A stretch of 30,545 nt of DNA from Nitrospiria bacterium (GCA_919901335.1 CAKKOZ010000091.1:1-30545), one strand, 5' to 3'; positions 1 to 8,544 are shown, counted from the first letter of the stretch. Program-made: numbers and translations. Notes: generated from the letters alone by a model not told the origin.

Positions 1-92
1 CTGGCCGCGTTTCAGTAGCGCGCCGCTTTGCTTCGCGCCGAGCGGGGGTGAGCCGTTGGTTTGACGATGTGGATGGGTTTAGGAGTGGAATC

Positions 93-2060
93 TTGGCATG
101 CGTCTATTTCAGGATGGTATCTCCCCGGTTTCTTGCCGGAGCGGGTTCACTCTTCCTCGCACTGAGCATGCAGCTTGCCCTGGCGACCCACGCTGCCGCC
201 CAATCCGATATCTCAGCGGGATATGAGCCCGTTGAGCTTGAACCGGTGGTGGTCACGGGAACCTTCATCCCGACCCCTCCTGCCCAAAACCCGGCCAGTC
301 TGACGGTGATCACCCGGGAGGAAATGGAGGCCCGACAAGAAAGCAGCGTAACGGAACTCCTGCGACACATACCGGGCCTGCACATCGACCAGGCGGGGGC
401 CCGCGGGAGCGTGAGTTCGGTCTACCTCCGGGGCGGCGATCCCAATTATACCGTTGTTCTCATGGACGGGATTAGGGTGAATGATCCCACCAATAGCCGC
501 GGCGGCTCTTTTGATTTCTCAACGCTGGATGCGGATAACATCGAGCGCATTGAGATTGTCCGGGGGCCGCTGTCTTCGGTCTACGGCTCCGATGCGATGA
601 CGGGTGTGATCCAGATCATCAGTCTTCGAGGCACCGATGAGCCGGTCAGCGGTCTTTCGGTTTCCGGGGGGCGTTCGGGGCACTTTCGTACCCTCGTGCA
701 GACCCGGAGCAAGATAGACCGATTCGATTATTCCCTGAGCGGATCCTATCTTGACCATGGCGAACCGGTGGAGGGAAGCGGCTTCGTCAATAGAACCTTC
801 AACGCGAATGGGGGCCTTCTTCTCTCTCATACCTCTGAAATACGGTCCGTGCTGCGCTATGCGGACAGCCACCTCGAGAGTTTCCCCGATGATAGCGGAG
901 GTCCCACGTTCGCCGTGTTTCGCGATGTGGATCAGCGCGATGCGAATGAGCTCACCTTCGGGATCGAGATGACCCATCGTCTGCTTCTCCATTGGGACAC
1001 CCGCCTCGATATGGGGTATTACGATCGCCAGGAAGAGATCGACTCTCCCGGTGTCGCTCCGGGAGTACGGGACCCCTTCGGTATCCCGGCCCATCTCTCC
1101 GATAATCTGTATCGCCGTTATGATTTAAGTTTCCGAAATCTCTTCCGGATCGGTAAGGGGCTGCGCCTGACAATGGGTGGGGAGGTCCAATCTGAAAAGG
1201 GCTCAAGTCGGGGCAGTCTATCGGTGGAAGGAGTGCCGGTTCCAACGAGCTTCGATTTTGAGCGTGACCTTTTGGCGCCATTCCTTGAAGCCCAGTACAC
1301 CTTCTCGACAGGGCTGTTGCTTCAAGCCGGCGCAAGACTGGATGTGCCGGAGGATCTTGACTCGCAGTTGAGCTCGCGGTTTGGAATTTCCTACAAGATC
1401 CCATCTACCGATACCCGCCTACGTGCGAGCTGGGGTGAGGGTTTTAAATTGCCCAGTTTCTTCTCCCTAAGTCATCCGATCGTCGGGAACCCAGGCCTGG
1501 TTCCGGAGGCGAGCCGCAGCGCCGATGTGGCGGTGATTCAACCGCTCTGGGGGGAGCATGTCAATATGAGCGCAACCTATTTTTCAAACCGGTTTGAAAA
1601 CGCCATTGATTTTGAGGAGGGGCCTCCGCCCTTGCTCGTCAATCGTTCAGAAATCACGACGGAAGGCGTTGAGATGGCCATGGATGCCAAGGCCGGACGG
1701 GACCTTGACCTCTCCTCCCATCTGACCTATGTGAAAACAGATATTAAGGGGACCCAAGAGGAACTCCGCAACCGTCCGAAATGGCGGGGAGGCTTTACCG
1801 CCGGGTGGCATCCTGTTCCGGCCCTTGTCGTGCATTTGGGAACCTTTTATGTGGGCAGCGTTCTTGATTCATCGATTCCAACAGGCGATCGCACGCTGGA
1901 CGACTATGCCCGTGTGGATCTTGCAATGACATGGACCGCAAACCCCGCCTGGCAGTATTTCCTGGCGGTCGACAATGTCCTCAACGTCCCATACGAAGAA
2001 GCCGTCGGATTCCCGTCGCCGGGAATCACCCCGCGTATCGGCTTTCGGGCCCGATGGTAG
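93..2060 (+). CDS. TonB-dependent outer-membrane receptor, BtuB-like
   Basis: Predicted outer-membrane receptor importing a scarce ligand (cobalamin or a metal chelate) with energy from TonB/ExbBD. A signal peptide ends near THAAAQ. It is followed by a TonB-box-like EPVVVTG, a plug domain with LRGGDPNYTVVLMDGIRVND and IERIEIVRGPLSSVYGSDA (the BtuB/FepA plug signature), and a long beta-barrel ending in aromatic Trp, as the BAM complex prefers. The length is close to that of BtuB. I chose TTG at 93 because AGGAG lies 7 nt upstream at 81-85; GTG at 48 and ATG at 114 are in-frame alternatives. The plug resembles BtuB most, but the ligand cannot be read from sequence. No cobalamin riboswitch is visible in the 92 nt upstream, though the window starts there. 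It converges on the M1 peptidase gene with a 46-nt gap and no clear terminator. Confidence 0.85.
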   Translation: MACVYFRMVSPRFLAGAGSLFLALSMQLALATHAAAQSDISAGYEPVELEPVVVTGTFIPTPPAQNPASLTVITREEMEARQESSVTELLRHIPGLHIDQAGARGSVSSVYLRGGDPNYTVVLMDGIRVNDPTNSRGGSFDFSTLDADNIERIEIVRGPLSSVYGSDAMTGVIQIISLRGTDEPVSGLSVSGGRSGHFRTLVQTRSKIDRFDYSLSGSYLDHGEPVEGSGFVNRTFNANGGLLLSHTSEIRSVLRYADSHLESFPDDSGGPTFAVFRDVDQRDANELTFGIEMTHRLLLHWDTRLDMGYYDRQEEIDSPGVAPGVRDPFGIPAHLSDNLYRRYDLSFRNLFRIGKGLRLTMGGEVQSEKGSSRGSLSVEGVPVPTSFDFERDLLAPFLEAQYTFSTGLLLQAGARLDVPEDLDSQLSSRFGISYKIPSTDTRLRASWGEGFKLPSFFSLSHPIVGNPGLVPEASRSADVAVIQPLWGEHVNMSATYFSNRFENAIDFEEGPPPLLVNRSEITTEGVEMAMDAKAGRDLDLSSHLTYVKTDIKGTQEELRNRPKWRGGFTAGWHPVPALVVHLGTFYVGSVLDSSIPTGDRTLDDYARVDLAMTWTANPAWQYFLAVDNVLNVPYEEAVGFPSPGITPRIGFRARW

Positions 2061-2106
2061 CCCCTGACAAAGAATCGCTTGTATCCATAACTCATCCGGG
2101 CCGGCC

Positions 2107-4341
2107 TTATTCGTCTCCGCCCTTCGGCATCTCGGCCAGAGGCCGACGCGGTTCGAGTTTTGCGCGGGGACTTTGGATCACGAGGCCGTCCGGTTGTGTC
2201 ACGGGAATGGACAGGGGAGAGTTCGTCACATTCCAACGGCCTTTGAGAATGTTCTTCGGCTCGTCGCCCTCAAAGACGAGATAGCTGTACGGACCATAAT
2301 GCGGGAGTTTGCGTGCCAGGCCGGGAAGGGCCGCCACTGAATCGGCCGCTACCCAGGAGAGCGGCGCATTGGAGTTCTTAGGATGACGCGTCGTGAGAAC
2401 GATCGCGTGATTGTTCCGGGCAACGTCCATGGGTCCAATCCGCACGCTGTTCTGTGTCATCGTCATATCGTGCCCGGCCAGTGCCGTTTTGATGTCCGGG
2501 AGGAAACGATTTTCCCACCCCAGGATCCAGACAGCGCGGTCGGACGGCAGTTCGCCGATTTCGTTGTCCTGTTTTATATCGATGGAACTGGTCTGCGACC
2601 GTTTCCATGATTCAGCGAACTGCCGATAGGAGCGACCATCGGTTTCATCCGCACCGGCCGGAATGAGAATCAAAGTTTTCTCGGCACCGAACATCTGGGT
2701 AAGCGCCGGCGGGAGTTCATCCCGATCCAGTCGTCGGAACAGATCGAACTCGGGGTCGACGTCCAGGCGCAAAGGACGGCCCGGGACAATGAGTTCAAGT
2801 CCGAGCCGTTTCGTATCCAGTTTGACCGTGGTCTGGTAAGCTTGCTCGCGGCCTTCGATCGTCACGGCGATGGGAACGCGGAGCCGATAGGCCGCGCCGG
2901 ATTGCGTCTGTTCAAGAAGCAGCGTGACAAGATAGCCGGTGCCCAGGACTTGAGTCCGGGCGCTGCTGACGCGCAGCGCCGGCGCGCCCGCACGACCGAC
3001 CCATTGGATGAATTCGTTTTTAAGATCTTCTCCGGCGACGCCGGCGAACGCGGCGCGCAGATCCTCAAACGTTGCCCGACGGAACTGATTGTCACGATAG
3101 AATTTCTTCAGGCCTTTCACAAAAGCCTCGTCCCCCAGCCGTTTTCGAAGCATGTGAAAGAGCATCATCGTCTTGCCGTAGCCCACCGCTTCCGTCGCCG
3201 AGCTGTGCCGCGAGCGGAACTCCGTCAATGGAAAATCTTTGCGCTCGGCGACGTAATCGGCATACTTCTGGAGCGTCGCTCGACGAAACTCCATGGCCGA
3301 TCCCCGCTGTTCCTGGACGAGATGATCCGCCAGATAGGTCGTCAGTCCTTCGCTCCAGTTTCCCTTTTCATAATCCACGAAGACGCCGTTGCCCCACCAA
3401 TTGTGGAGGATCTCGTGGGGATAGGAGGAATGCAGGATGAAGGGGAGACGGATCACGGCCGATCCGAGGAGCGTCAACGAGGGCATCCCATAGCCGGTTT
3501 CCCAAAAATTCTCGACCAGCGCGAATTTCTTGTAGGGATACGGGCCGAAAAGGTTTTGGTACATTTCCAGATAAGAACCGCCCGTCTCCAGGTAACGGTG
3601 GGCCAACTCCTCGTCCGGCGTCCGCAGGAAGGCCATGACCTGGACGGAACCGGCCGGGCGGCTGTACTCGACGAACCTTCCGCCGATCAGCAGTATCTCA
3701 TCCTGCGGCTGTGGGGATTCCCATCGCGTTTCGACCCTTCCGTCCTTGCGTTCATGCCGTGTCCGTTCGCCCGTGCTGACCGCATCCCACGGCTCCGGCA
3801 GTCGTACATCCATCGTGAAGGCGATCAGATCGTCGTTGAATTGTGGATACCATTGGGTCGATCCGGCCAGAAAGATTCCTTCCGAGGAAATGACGCCGGC
3901 GTCAAAGTCGGCCGAGCCATCTGAATTCTCGGATGGCGCGGGAGGGTTGATTCTTCCACCATATTGGACCACAAAGTCCCGTCGGTTGGGAGGAAGCGAG
4001 ACGGTGTATCGTTCAGCCGCGGGTTGCCGCTCTTTTAGAGATGAGGCCGTTTGTTTCCGCCCCGTTTGGCGACGTAACGTGACGCCGGGCGTTGGCGATA
4101 TCGGTTGGAACCCGGCATGAAGCAGAAAATGCAGTTTGCGTCCCGACGTGGCGAGAAGGGATTCGGGCAGGGTGATCGTGTCTTCGACCTGAAGATCGTT
4201 TTTCTCCGGCTGGAGGACGACCTTCAACTCGTGCCGGATCGGCTCTTCGGCGTGAAGTGAAACCGGCAAAGCGAGTACGCACAGGAAAATCACCGCGGCC
4301 GCAAGTCGCTCAAGGAATTTAAATCCGGGCGCTATTCGCAC
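2107..4341 (-). CDS. M1-family zinc metallopeptidase, exported
   Basis: Predicted exported gluzincin peptidase related to M1 aminopeptidases, 744 residues. The N-terminus has a signal peptide (hydrophobic run near residues 13-30, ending SLHA). The catalytic signature is HEILHNWWGN with zinc ligands H309 and H313 and catalytic E310. The third ligand is E331 in NWSEGLTTY. The spacing is HExxH-17-E, one residue shorter than the classical 18. The usual GAMEN substrate motif is replaced by a GYGMPS-type sequence near residue 285. A beta-rich N-terminal domain precedes the catalytic domain. The C-terminal third is not recognised. The start is GTG, sharing its G with the TAG stop of the GYD-domain gene upstream, so translation is probably coupled. 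Substrate unknown. It could be an M1-like protein with broad aminopeptidase activity. Confidence 0.85.
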   Translation of the reverse strand: MRIAPGFKFLERLAAAVIFLCVLALPVSLHAEEPIRHELKVVLQPEKNDLQVEDTITLPESLLATSGRKLHFLLHAGFQPISPTPGVTLRRQTGRKQTASSLKERQPAAERYTVSLPPNRRDFVVQYGGRINPPAPSENSDGSADFDAGVISSEGIFLAGSTQWYPQFNDDLIAFTMDVRLPEPWDAVSTGERTRHERKDGRVETRWESPQPQDEILLIGGRFVEYSRPAGSVQVMAFLRTPDEELAHRYLETGGSYLEMYQNLFGPYPYKKFALVENFWETGYGMPSLTLLGSAVIRLPFILHSSYPHEILHNWWGNGVFVDYEKGNWSEGLTTYLADHLVQEQRGSAMEFRRATLQKYADYVAERKDFPLTEFRSRHSSATEAVGYGKTMMLFHMLRKRLGDEAFVKGLKKFYRDNQFRRATFEDLRAAFAGVAGEDLKNEFIQWVGRAGAPALRVSSARTQVLGTGYLVTLLLEQTQSGAAYRLRVPIAVTIEGREQAYQTTVKLDTKRLGLELIVPGRPLRLDVDPEFDLFRRLDRDELPPALTQMFGAEKTLILIPAGADETDGRSYRQFAESWKRSQTSSIDIKQDNEIGELPSDRAVWILGWENRFLPDIKTALAGHDMTMTQNSVRIGPMDVARNNHAIVLTTRHPKNSNAPLSWVAADSVAALPGLARKLPHYGPYSYLVFEGDEPKNILKGRWNVTNSPLSIPVTQPDGLVIQSPRAKLEPRRPLAEMPKGGDE

Positions 4342-4634
4342 TACGGCATCTTTGCCAGAATCGGCTTCATTTCATCGGATGTGAAGGCCCGAAGCGTCTG
4401 CGACCGGATGTTGCCCAGGCTGCCCAAAGCCAGGAGCAGCGACATTCCGGTCTGCTCGTCCGGAACCTCGATCGTCGCCACAAGGTCATACGCCCCCTGT
4501 GTCCAGTAGAGGTCTTTGAGCGTCGCGCCCAATTGATCGGCCGCGGCCTTGAAGGCTTTCGCACGGTCGATCGTTTGCTTGACGTTCCGGATTCCCTGAT
4601 CGGTGAAATTGAGAAGGGTGACGTATCGAACCAT
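4341..4634 (-). CDS. GYD-domain protein
   Basis: A 97-residue protein matching the small GYD family (alpha-beta barrel-like dimeric proteins of unknown role, related in fold to Lrp ligand-binding domains). The defining motif is visible as TQGAYDLVATIEVPDE near residues 46-61, and the start MVRYVTLLNFTDQG is typical. The ATG has a near-perfect Shine-Dalgarno, AAGGAGGT, ending about 5 nt upstream. It is the first gene of a two-gene operon with the M1 peptidase, overlapping that gene's start at TAGTG. A promoter candidate lies just upstream. The family has no agreed biochemical function, so none is assigned here. Confidence 0.8.
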   Translation of the reverse strand: MVRYVTLLNFTDQGIRNVKQTIDRAKAFKAAADQLGATLKDLYWTQGAYDLVATIEVPDEQTGMSLLLALGSLGNIRSQTLRAFTSDEMKPILAKMP

Positions 4635-4667
4635 AGGATACCTCCTTATATATAGGGTGGAAACCCC

Positions 4668-4698
4668 ATTCTAATCCCGGTGAGGGGAGATAAGTCAA
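4668..4698 (-). promoter_or_regulatory. Candidate sigma70 promoter for GYD/M1 peptidase operon
   Basis: On the minus strand TTGACT (4698-4693) is followed after 19 nt by TAGAAT (4673-4668), about 34 nt before the GYD start codon. The -10 is good (5 of 6 consensus), but the spacer is longer than ideal. The rest of 4635-4760 shows no convincing terminator for the preceding permease gene. Confidence 0.4.
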
Positions 4699-4760
4699 TC
4701 GCAATTTATCATCCGTTCAGGTCGGATTCGGCCGAAGAAACTGATAGGTGATCTTGCCTG

Positions 4761-5615
4761 TTAATCTTTGAGTCTGGGATTCAGCGCGTCCTGGAGGCCT
4801 TCGCCGAGGAGATTGTAGCCCAGGACGGTGAACAGGATGGCGAGGCCGGGGAAGAGTGAAATCCACCAGGCGATCTCGATCGTGTCTTTCCCTCCCGTGA
4901 TGATGCTGCCCCAGCTCGGCGTCGGCGGCTGAACGCCCAGTCCCAGAAAGCTCAAGGAGGATTCGATGAGAATGGCGCCGGCCACGCCCAGCACGGCCGA
5001 AACATAGACCGGCGACATGGCGTTCGGGAGGATATGAAAAAAGATCATCCGGCCGTCTTTCGCGCCCAACGCACGCGCGGCCGTGACGTAATCCATCTCG
5101 TTCAAGGCCAAGAACTGTCCCCGGACGAGACGGGCCACGCCCATCCAGCTTGTGACGCCGATCACGATCATGATGTTCCAGATGCTCGGTTCGACGAGCG
5201 CGATCACGGCCAGGATCAGGAAAAAGGTCGGAATCGAGAGCATGATGTCCACAAACTGCATGAGAACGTCGTCAATCCATCCTCCATGGTAGCCGGCGAC
5301 GGCCCCGATCAGGATGCCGATCAGGATCGAGATCCCGACCGCCACGAATCCCACCATGAGCGAGATTCGTGAACCCCAGATCATCCGGCTTAAGATGTCC
5401 CGTCCCAGTTCATCCGTTCCGAGAGGGTGGGCCTGGGTTGGTCCCGTCAAAATCTTTTCCACGTCAATGGTGGCCGGATCGTAGGGTGACAGCACGGGCG
5501 CGAAGAGCGCGATCACGAAGACGGACAGGACAATCAGTCCGCCCGCGATGGCCGGCCGGTTGCCCTTAAACCGTCTCCAGAATTGTTTGAACGGGGTTCG
5601 CTGCGGTGTCGCCAT
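4761..5615 (-). CDS. oppC: Opp/Dpp-type ABC transporter permease, second subunit
   Basis: Inner-membrane permease of the peptide/nickel ABC importer family (DppC/OppC/GsiD type). An N-terminal cytoplasmic stretch with KGNRPAIAGG leads into a first membrane helix, then the periplasmic HPLGTDELGRDILSRMIWGSR block characteristic of the OppC N-terminal domain. The EAA-type coupling loop is visible as YVTAARALGAKDGRMIFFHILPN. About six membrane helices are apparent. I chose ATG at 5615 because it starts the family-like MATPQRTPFKQFWRRFKG and sits 10 nt after the stop of oppB; an in-frame GTG lies 9 nt earlier. No substrate-binding protein is next to it, and the ATPase genes are about 11 kb away. 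The substrate (di- or oligopeptide, or nickel) cannot be fixed from sequence. Confidence 0.88.
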   Translation of the reverse strand: MATPQRTPFKQFWRRFKGNRPAIAGGLIVLSVFVIALFAPVLSPYDPATIDVEKILTGPTQAHPLGTDELGRDILSRMIWGSRISLMVGFVAVGISILIGILIGAVAGYHGGWIDDVLMQFVDIMLSIPTFFLILAVIALVEPSIWNIMIVIGVTSWMGVARLVRGQFLALNEMDYVTAARALGAKDGRMIFFHILPNAMSPVYVSAVLGVAGAILIESSLSFLGLGVQPPTPSWGSIITGGKDTIEIAWWISLFPGLAILFTVLGYNLLGEGLQDALNPRLKD

Positions 5616-5625
5616 CGAATACACT

Positions 5626-6606
5626 CTACCGGTTTCGACGAAGCCGGACCGTCGGATTGGCATAGGCATACGAAATATCCGCGAGCAGATTGCCGACCAA
5701 CGTCAGGATGGTTCCCAGCACGGTCACGCCCATGATCGTCGGGTAGTCACGGGCCATGACGGATTGATAGAACAGAAGCCCCATGCCTTGAATCGCATAG
5801 ATCGTTTCAAAGATAACGCTTCCCCCGATCAGTCCCGGCACCGAAAGACCCAGGATGGTAATGATCGGGATCAGGGCGTTTCGCAACGCGTGTTTGTAGA
5901 CGACGGCGGTTTCACTCAGGCCTTTCGCCCGCGCCGTCCGGATATAGTCCTGCCGGATGACTTCCGCCATCTCGGCCCGAGCGTAGCGTGAAAATCCGGC
6001 CAGGCCTCCGAAGGCCGAGACGAAAACAGGGAGGAGAAGATGGTTTGTCCAATCCCAGAGTCGTTCGGAGAGGGACATTCCGCCGACGTCGAGTGACTGA
6101 TATCCCGAAATCGGGAGCCATTCCAGGACGACGCCGAAGAGGATCATCATCATCAGGGCCAGCCAGAAGCCGGGTGTGGCGAAGCCGACAAAAACAAAAA
6201 CCGTGGCGGTTTTATCAAAGGCCGAGCCGGGGTGCGTGGCCGAGTAAACGCCGATCGGCAGTGCGATCCCGAAGATCAGGATTAAAGAGAGTAGATTGAT
6301 GACGATCGTGATCGGCATCCGTTCCATGATCTTTTGCGCGACCTTCTGGCCGTCCACAAAGGAGGTGCCGAAATCCATGGCCACAACCCGTTTGACCCAC
6401 CGCGCGTATTGAACGGGCAGCGGCTGGTCCAGTCCGTACAATTTTCGAAGGTTCTCTTTGGCCTGGGCCGAGACCCGGGGATTCATCGTGGTTTGAAGGT
6501 CGGTCGGTTCCCCCGGCGCAAGATGCATGATCCCGAAGGTAAGGACGGTGACGCCGACCAGGGAAATGAAAAAACGGAAGAGCCGGTACCCGAGGAAGGA
6601 CAGCAA
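5626..6606 (-). CDS. oppB: Opp/Dpp-type ABC transporter permease, first subunit
   Basis: Inner-membrane permease partner of the downstream oppC (DppB/OppB/GsiC type), 326 residues with six predicted helices. The N-terminus (YRLFRFFISLVGVTVLTFGI, then HLAPGEP) is typical, as is YGLDQPLPVQYARW in the first periplasmic loop. The coupling-helix motif is DYIRTARAKGLSETAVVYKH. The start is TTG with AAGGAG 6 nt upstream. It is first in a two-gene operon, with a 10-nt gap to oppC. It reads away from thiS, the two sharing a divergent promoter region. Family assignment is firm; the substrate class is not. Confidence 0.88.
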   Translation of the reverse strand: MLSFLGYRLFRFFISLVGVTVLTFGIMHLAPGEPTDLQTTMNPRVSAQAKENLRKLYGLDQPLPVQYARWVKRVVAMDFGTSFVDGQKVAQKIMERMPITIVINLLSLILIFGIALPIGVYSATHPGSAFDKTATVFVFVGFATPGFWLALMMMILFGVVLEWLPISGYQSLDVGGMSLSERLWDWTNHLLLPVFVSAFGGLAGFSRYARAEMAEVIRQDYIRTARAKGLSETAVVYKHALRNALIPIITILGLSVPGLIGGSVIFETIYAIQGMGLLFYQSVMARDYPTIMGVTVLGTILTLVGNLLADISYAYANPTVRLRRNR

Positions 6607-6637
6607 CTCGGACTCCTTGTGGGTTGGATTCGAGGGG

Positions 6638-6667
6638 ATGGTAACAAAACGGTCGTCGGAAAGTCAA
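6638..6667 (-). promoter_or_regulatory. Candidate promoter for oppBC
   Basis: On the minus strand TTGACT (6667-6662), an 18-nt spacer, then TACCAT (6643-6638), 31 nt before the oppB TTG. The -35 is good and the -10 moderate. It is divergent from the thiS promoter, with the two -35 boxes only about 36 nt apart. Confidence 0.4.
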
Positions 6668-6703
6668 ACCTCCCTGGGAATCGCCGTCGGTCGGAGGGCG
6701 CTA

Positions 6704-6733
6704 TTGACAAGCTCTTTGGGGCTCATGTAACAT
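6704..6733 (+). promoter_or_regulatory. Candidate sigma70 promoter for thiSGE
   Basis: A perfect TTGACA (6704-6709), an 18-nt spacer and TAACAT (6728-6733). It would give a leader of about 130 nt before thiS, long for a simple untranslated region. It is divergent from the oppB promoter. Confidence 0.5.
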
Positions 6734-6807
6734 GAAAATCGCTGGGGGTGCGCGGCCCGGGGCGACGAGGATTCACCGGTCGGGCTTAAGAGCCCAAACG
6801 CGATTGT

Positions 6808-6842
6808 CCGCACTTCCCGGAAGGGTACGGTTTTCTTTGTTT
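6808..6842 (+). terminator. Possible attenuator hairpin in the thi leader
   Basis: Between the promoter and thiS an imperfect stem-loop (6808-6830, core CTTCC/GGAAG with outer CCG/CGG pairs) is followed by a T-rich run, TTTTCTTTGTTT (6831-6842). A second perfect hairpin, GGGCT-TAAG-AGCCC, lies upstream at 6782-6795. The arrangement would suit transcription attenuation, but the stem is short and interrupted. No TPP-riboswitch core is recognisable. Confidence 0.25.
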
Positions 6843-6867
6843 AGGGGTAAGGACGGGGGTCTTGTAG

Positions 6868-7071
6868 GTGATTCGCCTGTTTGTGAATGGGGAAAGCCGG
6901 GAGTTAGAGAAGGACGCGACGGTTGCAACCCTGCTGGAAGCACTGGGCAGCCCTCCGGAACGGGCGGCGGTTGAATTGAATCTTCAAATACTGGACAAAC
7001 ACGATTATGCCCGTACGGTCTTGAAGGACGGCGATCGTTTGGAAATTATCAGCTTCGTGGGAGGGGGCTGA
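6868..7071 (+). CDS. thiS: Thiamine biosynthesis sulfur carrier ThiS
   Basis: A 67-residue ubiquitin-fold sulfur carrier. Its C-terminal glycine is adenylated and thiocarboxylated, then donates sulfur to ThiG for the thiazole ring of thiamine. It starts MIRLFVNGESREL and ends IISFVGGG, with the Gly-Gly tail that defines the family and the normal length. The start is GTG. ThiG follows after 18 nt and ThiE overlaps ThiG, so the three form one transcription unit. The adenylating enzyme ThiF and the glycine oxidase or tyrosine lyase (ThiO/ThiH) are not in the window. Confidence 0.93.
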   Translation: MIRLFVNGESRELEKDATVATLLEALGSPPERAAVELNLQILDKHDYARTVLKDGDRLEIISFVGGG

Positions 7072-7089
7072 GGGAGGAGAGAGGCGTTC

Positions 7090-7866
7090 ATGAAAGACGA
7101 TTTCTTAACCATCGGCGGTATTCAGCTGAAGTCCCGCCTGATCGTCGGCACGGGGAAATACAAGGATTTTGAGCAGACCCGGCGGGCGATCGAGGCGTCC
7201 GGCGCGGACATGGTCACGGTCGCGGTCCGGCGCGTGAATATCATTGACCGGTACAAGGAAAACCTTCTGGACTATATTGACCCCAAGAAATACAAGATCC
7301 TGCCCAATACGGCCGGCTGCTACACGGCGGATGAGGCCGTTCGAACCGCGCGGCTCGCCCAGGCCGCCGGCATCACCAACCTCGTCAAATTGGAAGTGAT
7401 CGGCGATCGGAAAACGCTGTTCCCGGATACGGCCGGCCTGATCGAGGCGGCGAAGATTCTGGTGAAGGAGGGTTTTATCGTGTTTCCTTATACGAATGAT
7501 GATCCCATCGTGGCCAAACGGCTGGAGGATGTCGGCTGCGCCTGCGTCATGCCGCTTGCGGCGCCGATCGGATCGGGATTGGGAATCCGGAACCCCTACA
7601 ATATCCAGATTATCCGTGAGACGGTCAAGGTTCCGGTGATCGTGGATGCCGGCGTCGGGACGGCGTCCGATGCGGCGATCGCGATGGAGATGGGATGCGA
7701 TGGTGTTTTGATGAATACCGGCATCGCGGGTGCGCAGGATCCGATCGCGATGGCCGAGGCGATGAAATACGCGATCTGGGCCGGCCGGCTGGCGTACAAG
7801 GCGGGACGGATTCCAAAAAAACTGTACGCAAACGCCAGTAGTCCGGTTGAGGGAATGATTGAATAG
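7090..7866 (+). CDS. thiG: Thiazole synthase ThiG
   Basis: Builds the thiamine thiazole phosphate from 1-deoxyxylulose 5-phosphate, dehydroglycine and ThiS thiocarboxylate in the cytoplasm. It is a 258-residue TIM barrel, the normal length. Family signatures are LIVGTGKYKDFEQTRRAIEA at the N-terminus, the lysine of LVKLEVIGD (Schiff-base Lys near residue 98), PLAAPIGSGLGIRNPYN, and VIVDAGVGTASDAAIAMEMG with GVLMNTGIA (phosphate binding). ATG with GGGAGGAGAG upstream. The end overlaps the thiE start by 8 nt, suggesting coupled translation. Confidence 0.96.
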   Translation: MKDDFLTIGGIQLKSRLIVGTGKYKDFEQTRRAIEASGADMVTVAVRRVNIIDRYKENLLDYIDPKKYKILPNTAGCYTADEAVRTARLAQAAGITNLVKLEVIGDRKTLFPDTAGLIEAAKILVKEGFIVFPYTNDDPIVAKRLEDVGCACVMPLAAPIGSGLGIRNPYNIQIIRETVKVPVIVDAGVGTASDAAIAMEMGCDGVLMNTGIAGAQDPIAMAEAMKYAIWAGRLAYKAGRIPKKLYANASSPVEGMIE

Positions 7867-8524
7867 CGGGAATGATATCGACTTTGATCTTTATCTCGTC
7901 ACGGATCGGCATCAGACCGGCGGCCGCCCGCTGGACGCGGTGGTGAAAGAGGTTCTGGCGGGCGGGGTTCGGGCCGTTCAACTGCGCGAGAGAGATTTGC
8001 CGGTGCGTGAAGCGCTTCGCTGGGCCGAGACATTGCGGTCGCTCACGGCCGAATTCGGCGCCCGGCTTTTGATCAATGATCGCGTGGACATCTGCTTGGC
8101 GGTCGGGGCCGACGGGGTTCAACTCCGGGCCGACAGCCTGCCGATTCCGGCGGTCCGAAAGATTCTGGGCCCGGACTGCCTCATCGGCCGGTCCGTCCAC
8201 AGCGCATCAGAGGCGATCGAGGCGGAGCGGGCCGGCGCCGATTTTGTCGTCCTGGGGCCGATCTACGATACCCCCTCCAAGCGTGCGATGGGAAAGCCGT
8301 TGGGATTGTCCGAGATCCGGTCCTCGGCCGTTCGGGTTGCGATCCCGATCTTTGCGATCGGCGGAATACGATCCGATCGGATTCAAGAAGTCATTGGAAA
8401 CGGCGCGCGCGGCGTCGCGGTAATTTCGGCCCTTCTCCAGGCGCCGAATCCCCGTGAAGCGGCCGAGGCCCTGCTGCGGGAAATAAAAGCTCAACGACCC
8501 GCAGCGACGATCACGCAGGTTTGA
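7859..8524 (+). CDS. thiE: Thiamine-phosphate synthase (ThiE/TenI family)
   Basis: Predicted to join HMP diphosphate and thiazole phosphate into thiamine phosphate. It is a 221-residue TIM barrel. Motifs seen are LYLVTDR, GVRAVQLRERDL, LLINDRVDICLAVGADGVQL, IGRSVHSASEA, GADFVVLGPIYDTPSKRAMG and FAIGGI. Classical ThiE has a lysine in the QLR-E/D-K segment; here it is Arg (LRERDL), a change also seen in some ThiE/TenI members, so TenI-like thiazole tautomerase activity is a possible alternative. The TTG start lies inside the thiG end, behind GAGGGA. It closes the thi operon. The proteasome promoter follows within 21 nt. Confidence 0.85.
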   Translation: MNSGNDIDFDLYLVTDRHQTGGRPLDAVVKEVLAGGVRAVQLRERDLPVREALRWAETLRSLTAEFGARLLINDRVDICLAVGADGVQLRADSLPIPAVRKILGPDCLIGRSVHSASEAIEAERAGADFVVLGPIYDTPSKRAMGKPLGLSEIRSSAVRVAIPIFAIGGIRSDRIQEVIGNGARGVAVISALLQAPNPREAAEALLREIKAQRPAATITQV

Positions 8525-8544
8525 CACACTTCGGGGGAGGGCTA

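Noticed and set aside
1..92. Cobalamin riboswitch before the TonB receptor
   Set aside because: Too little upstream sequence; no conserved aptamer segment is recognisable in these 92 nt.
2842..3924. Long plus-strand open frame opposite the M1 peptidase
   Set aside because: It is the shadow of a gene with clear zinc-peptidase motifs; its translation shows no family features.
6732..6867. TPP riboswitch before thiS
   Set aside because: GGGGGTGC and a hairpin are present, but the CTGAGA and CCTGATCTGG-like segments of the TPP aptamer are not.
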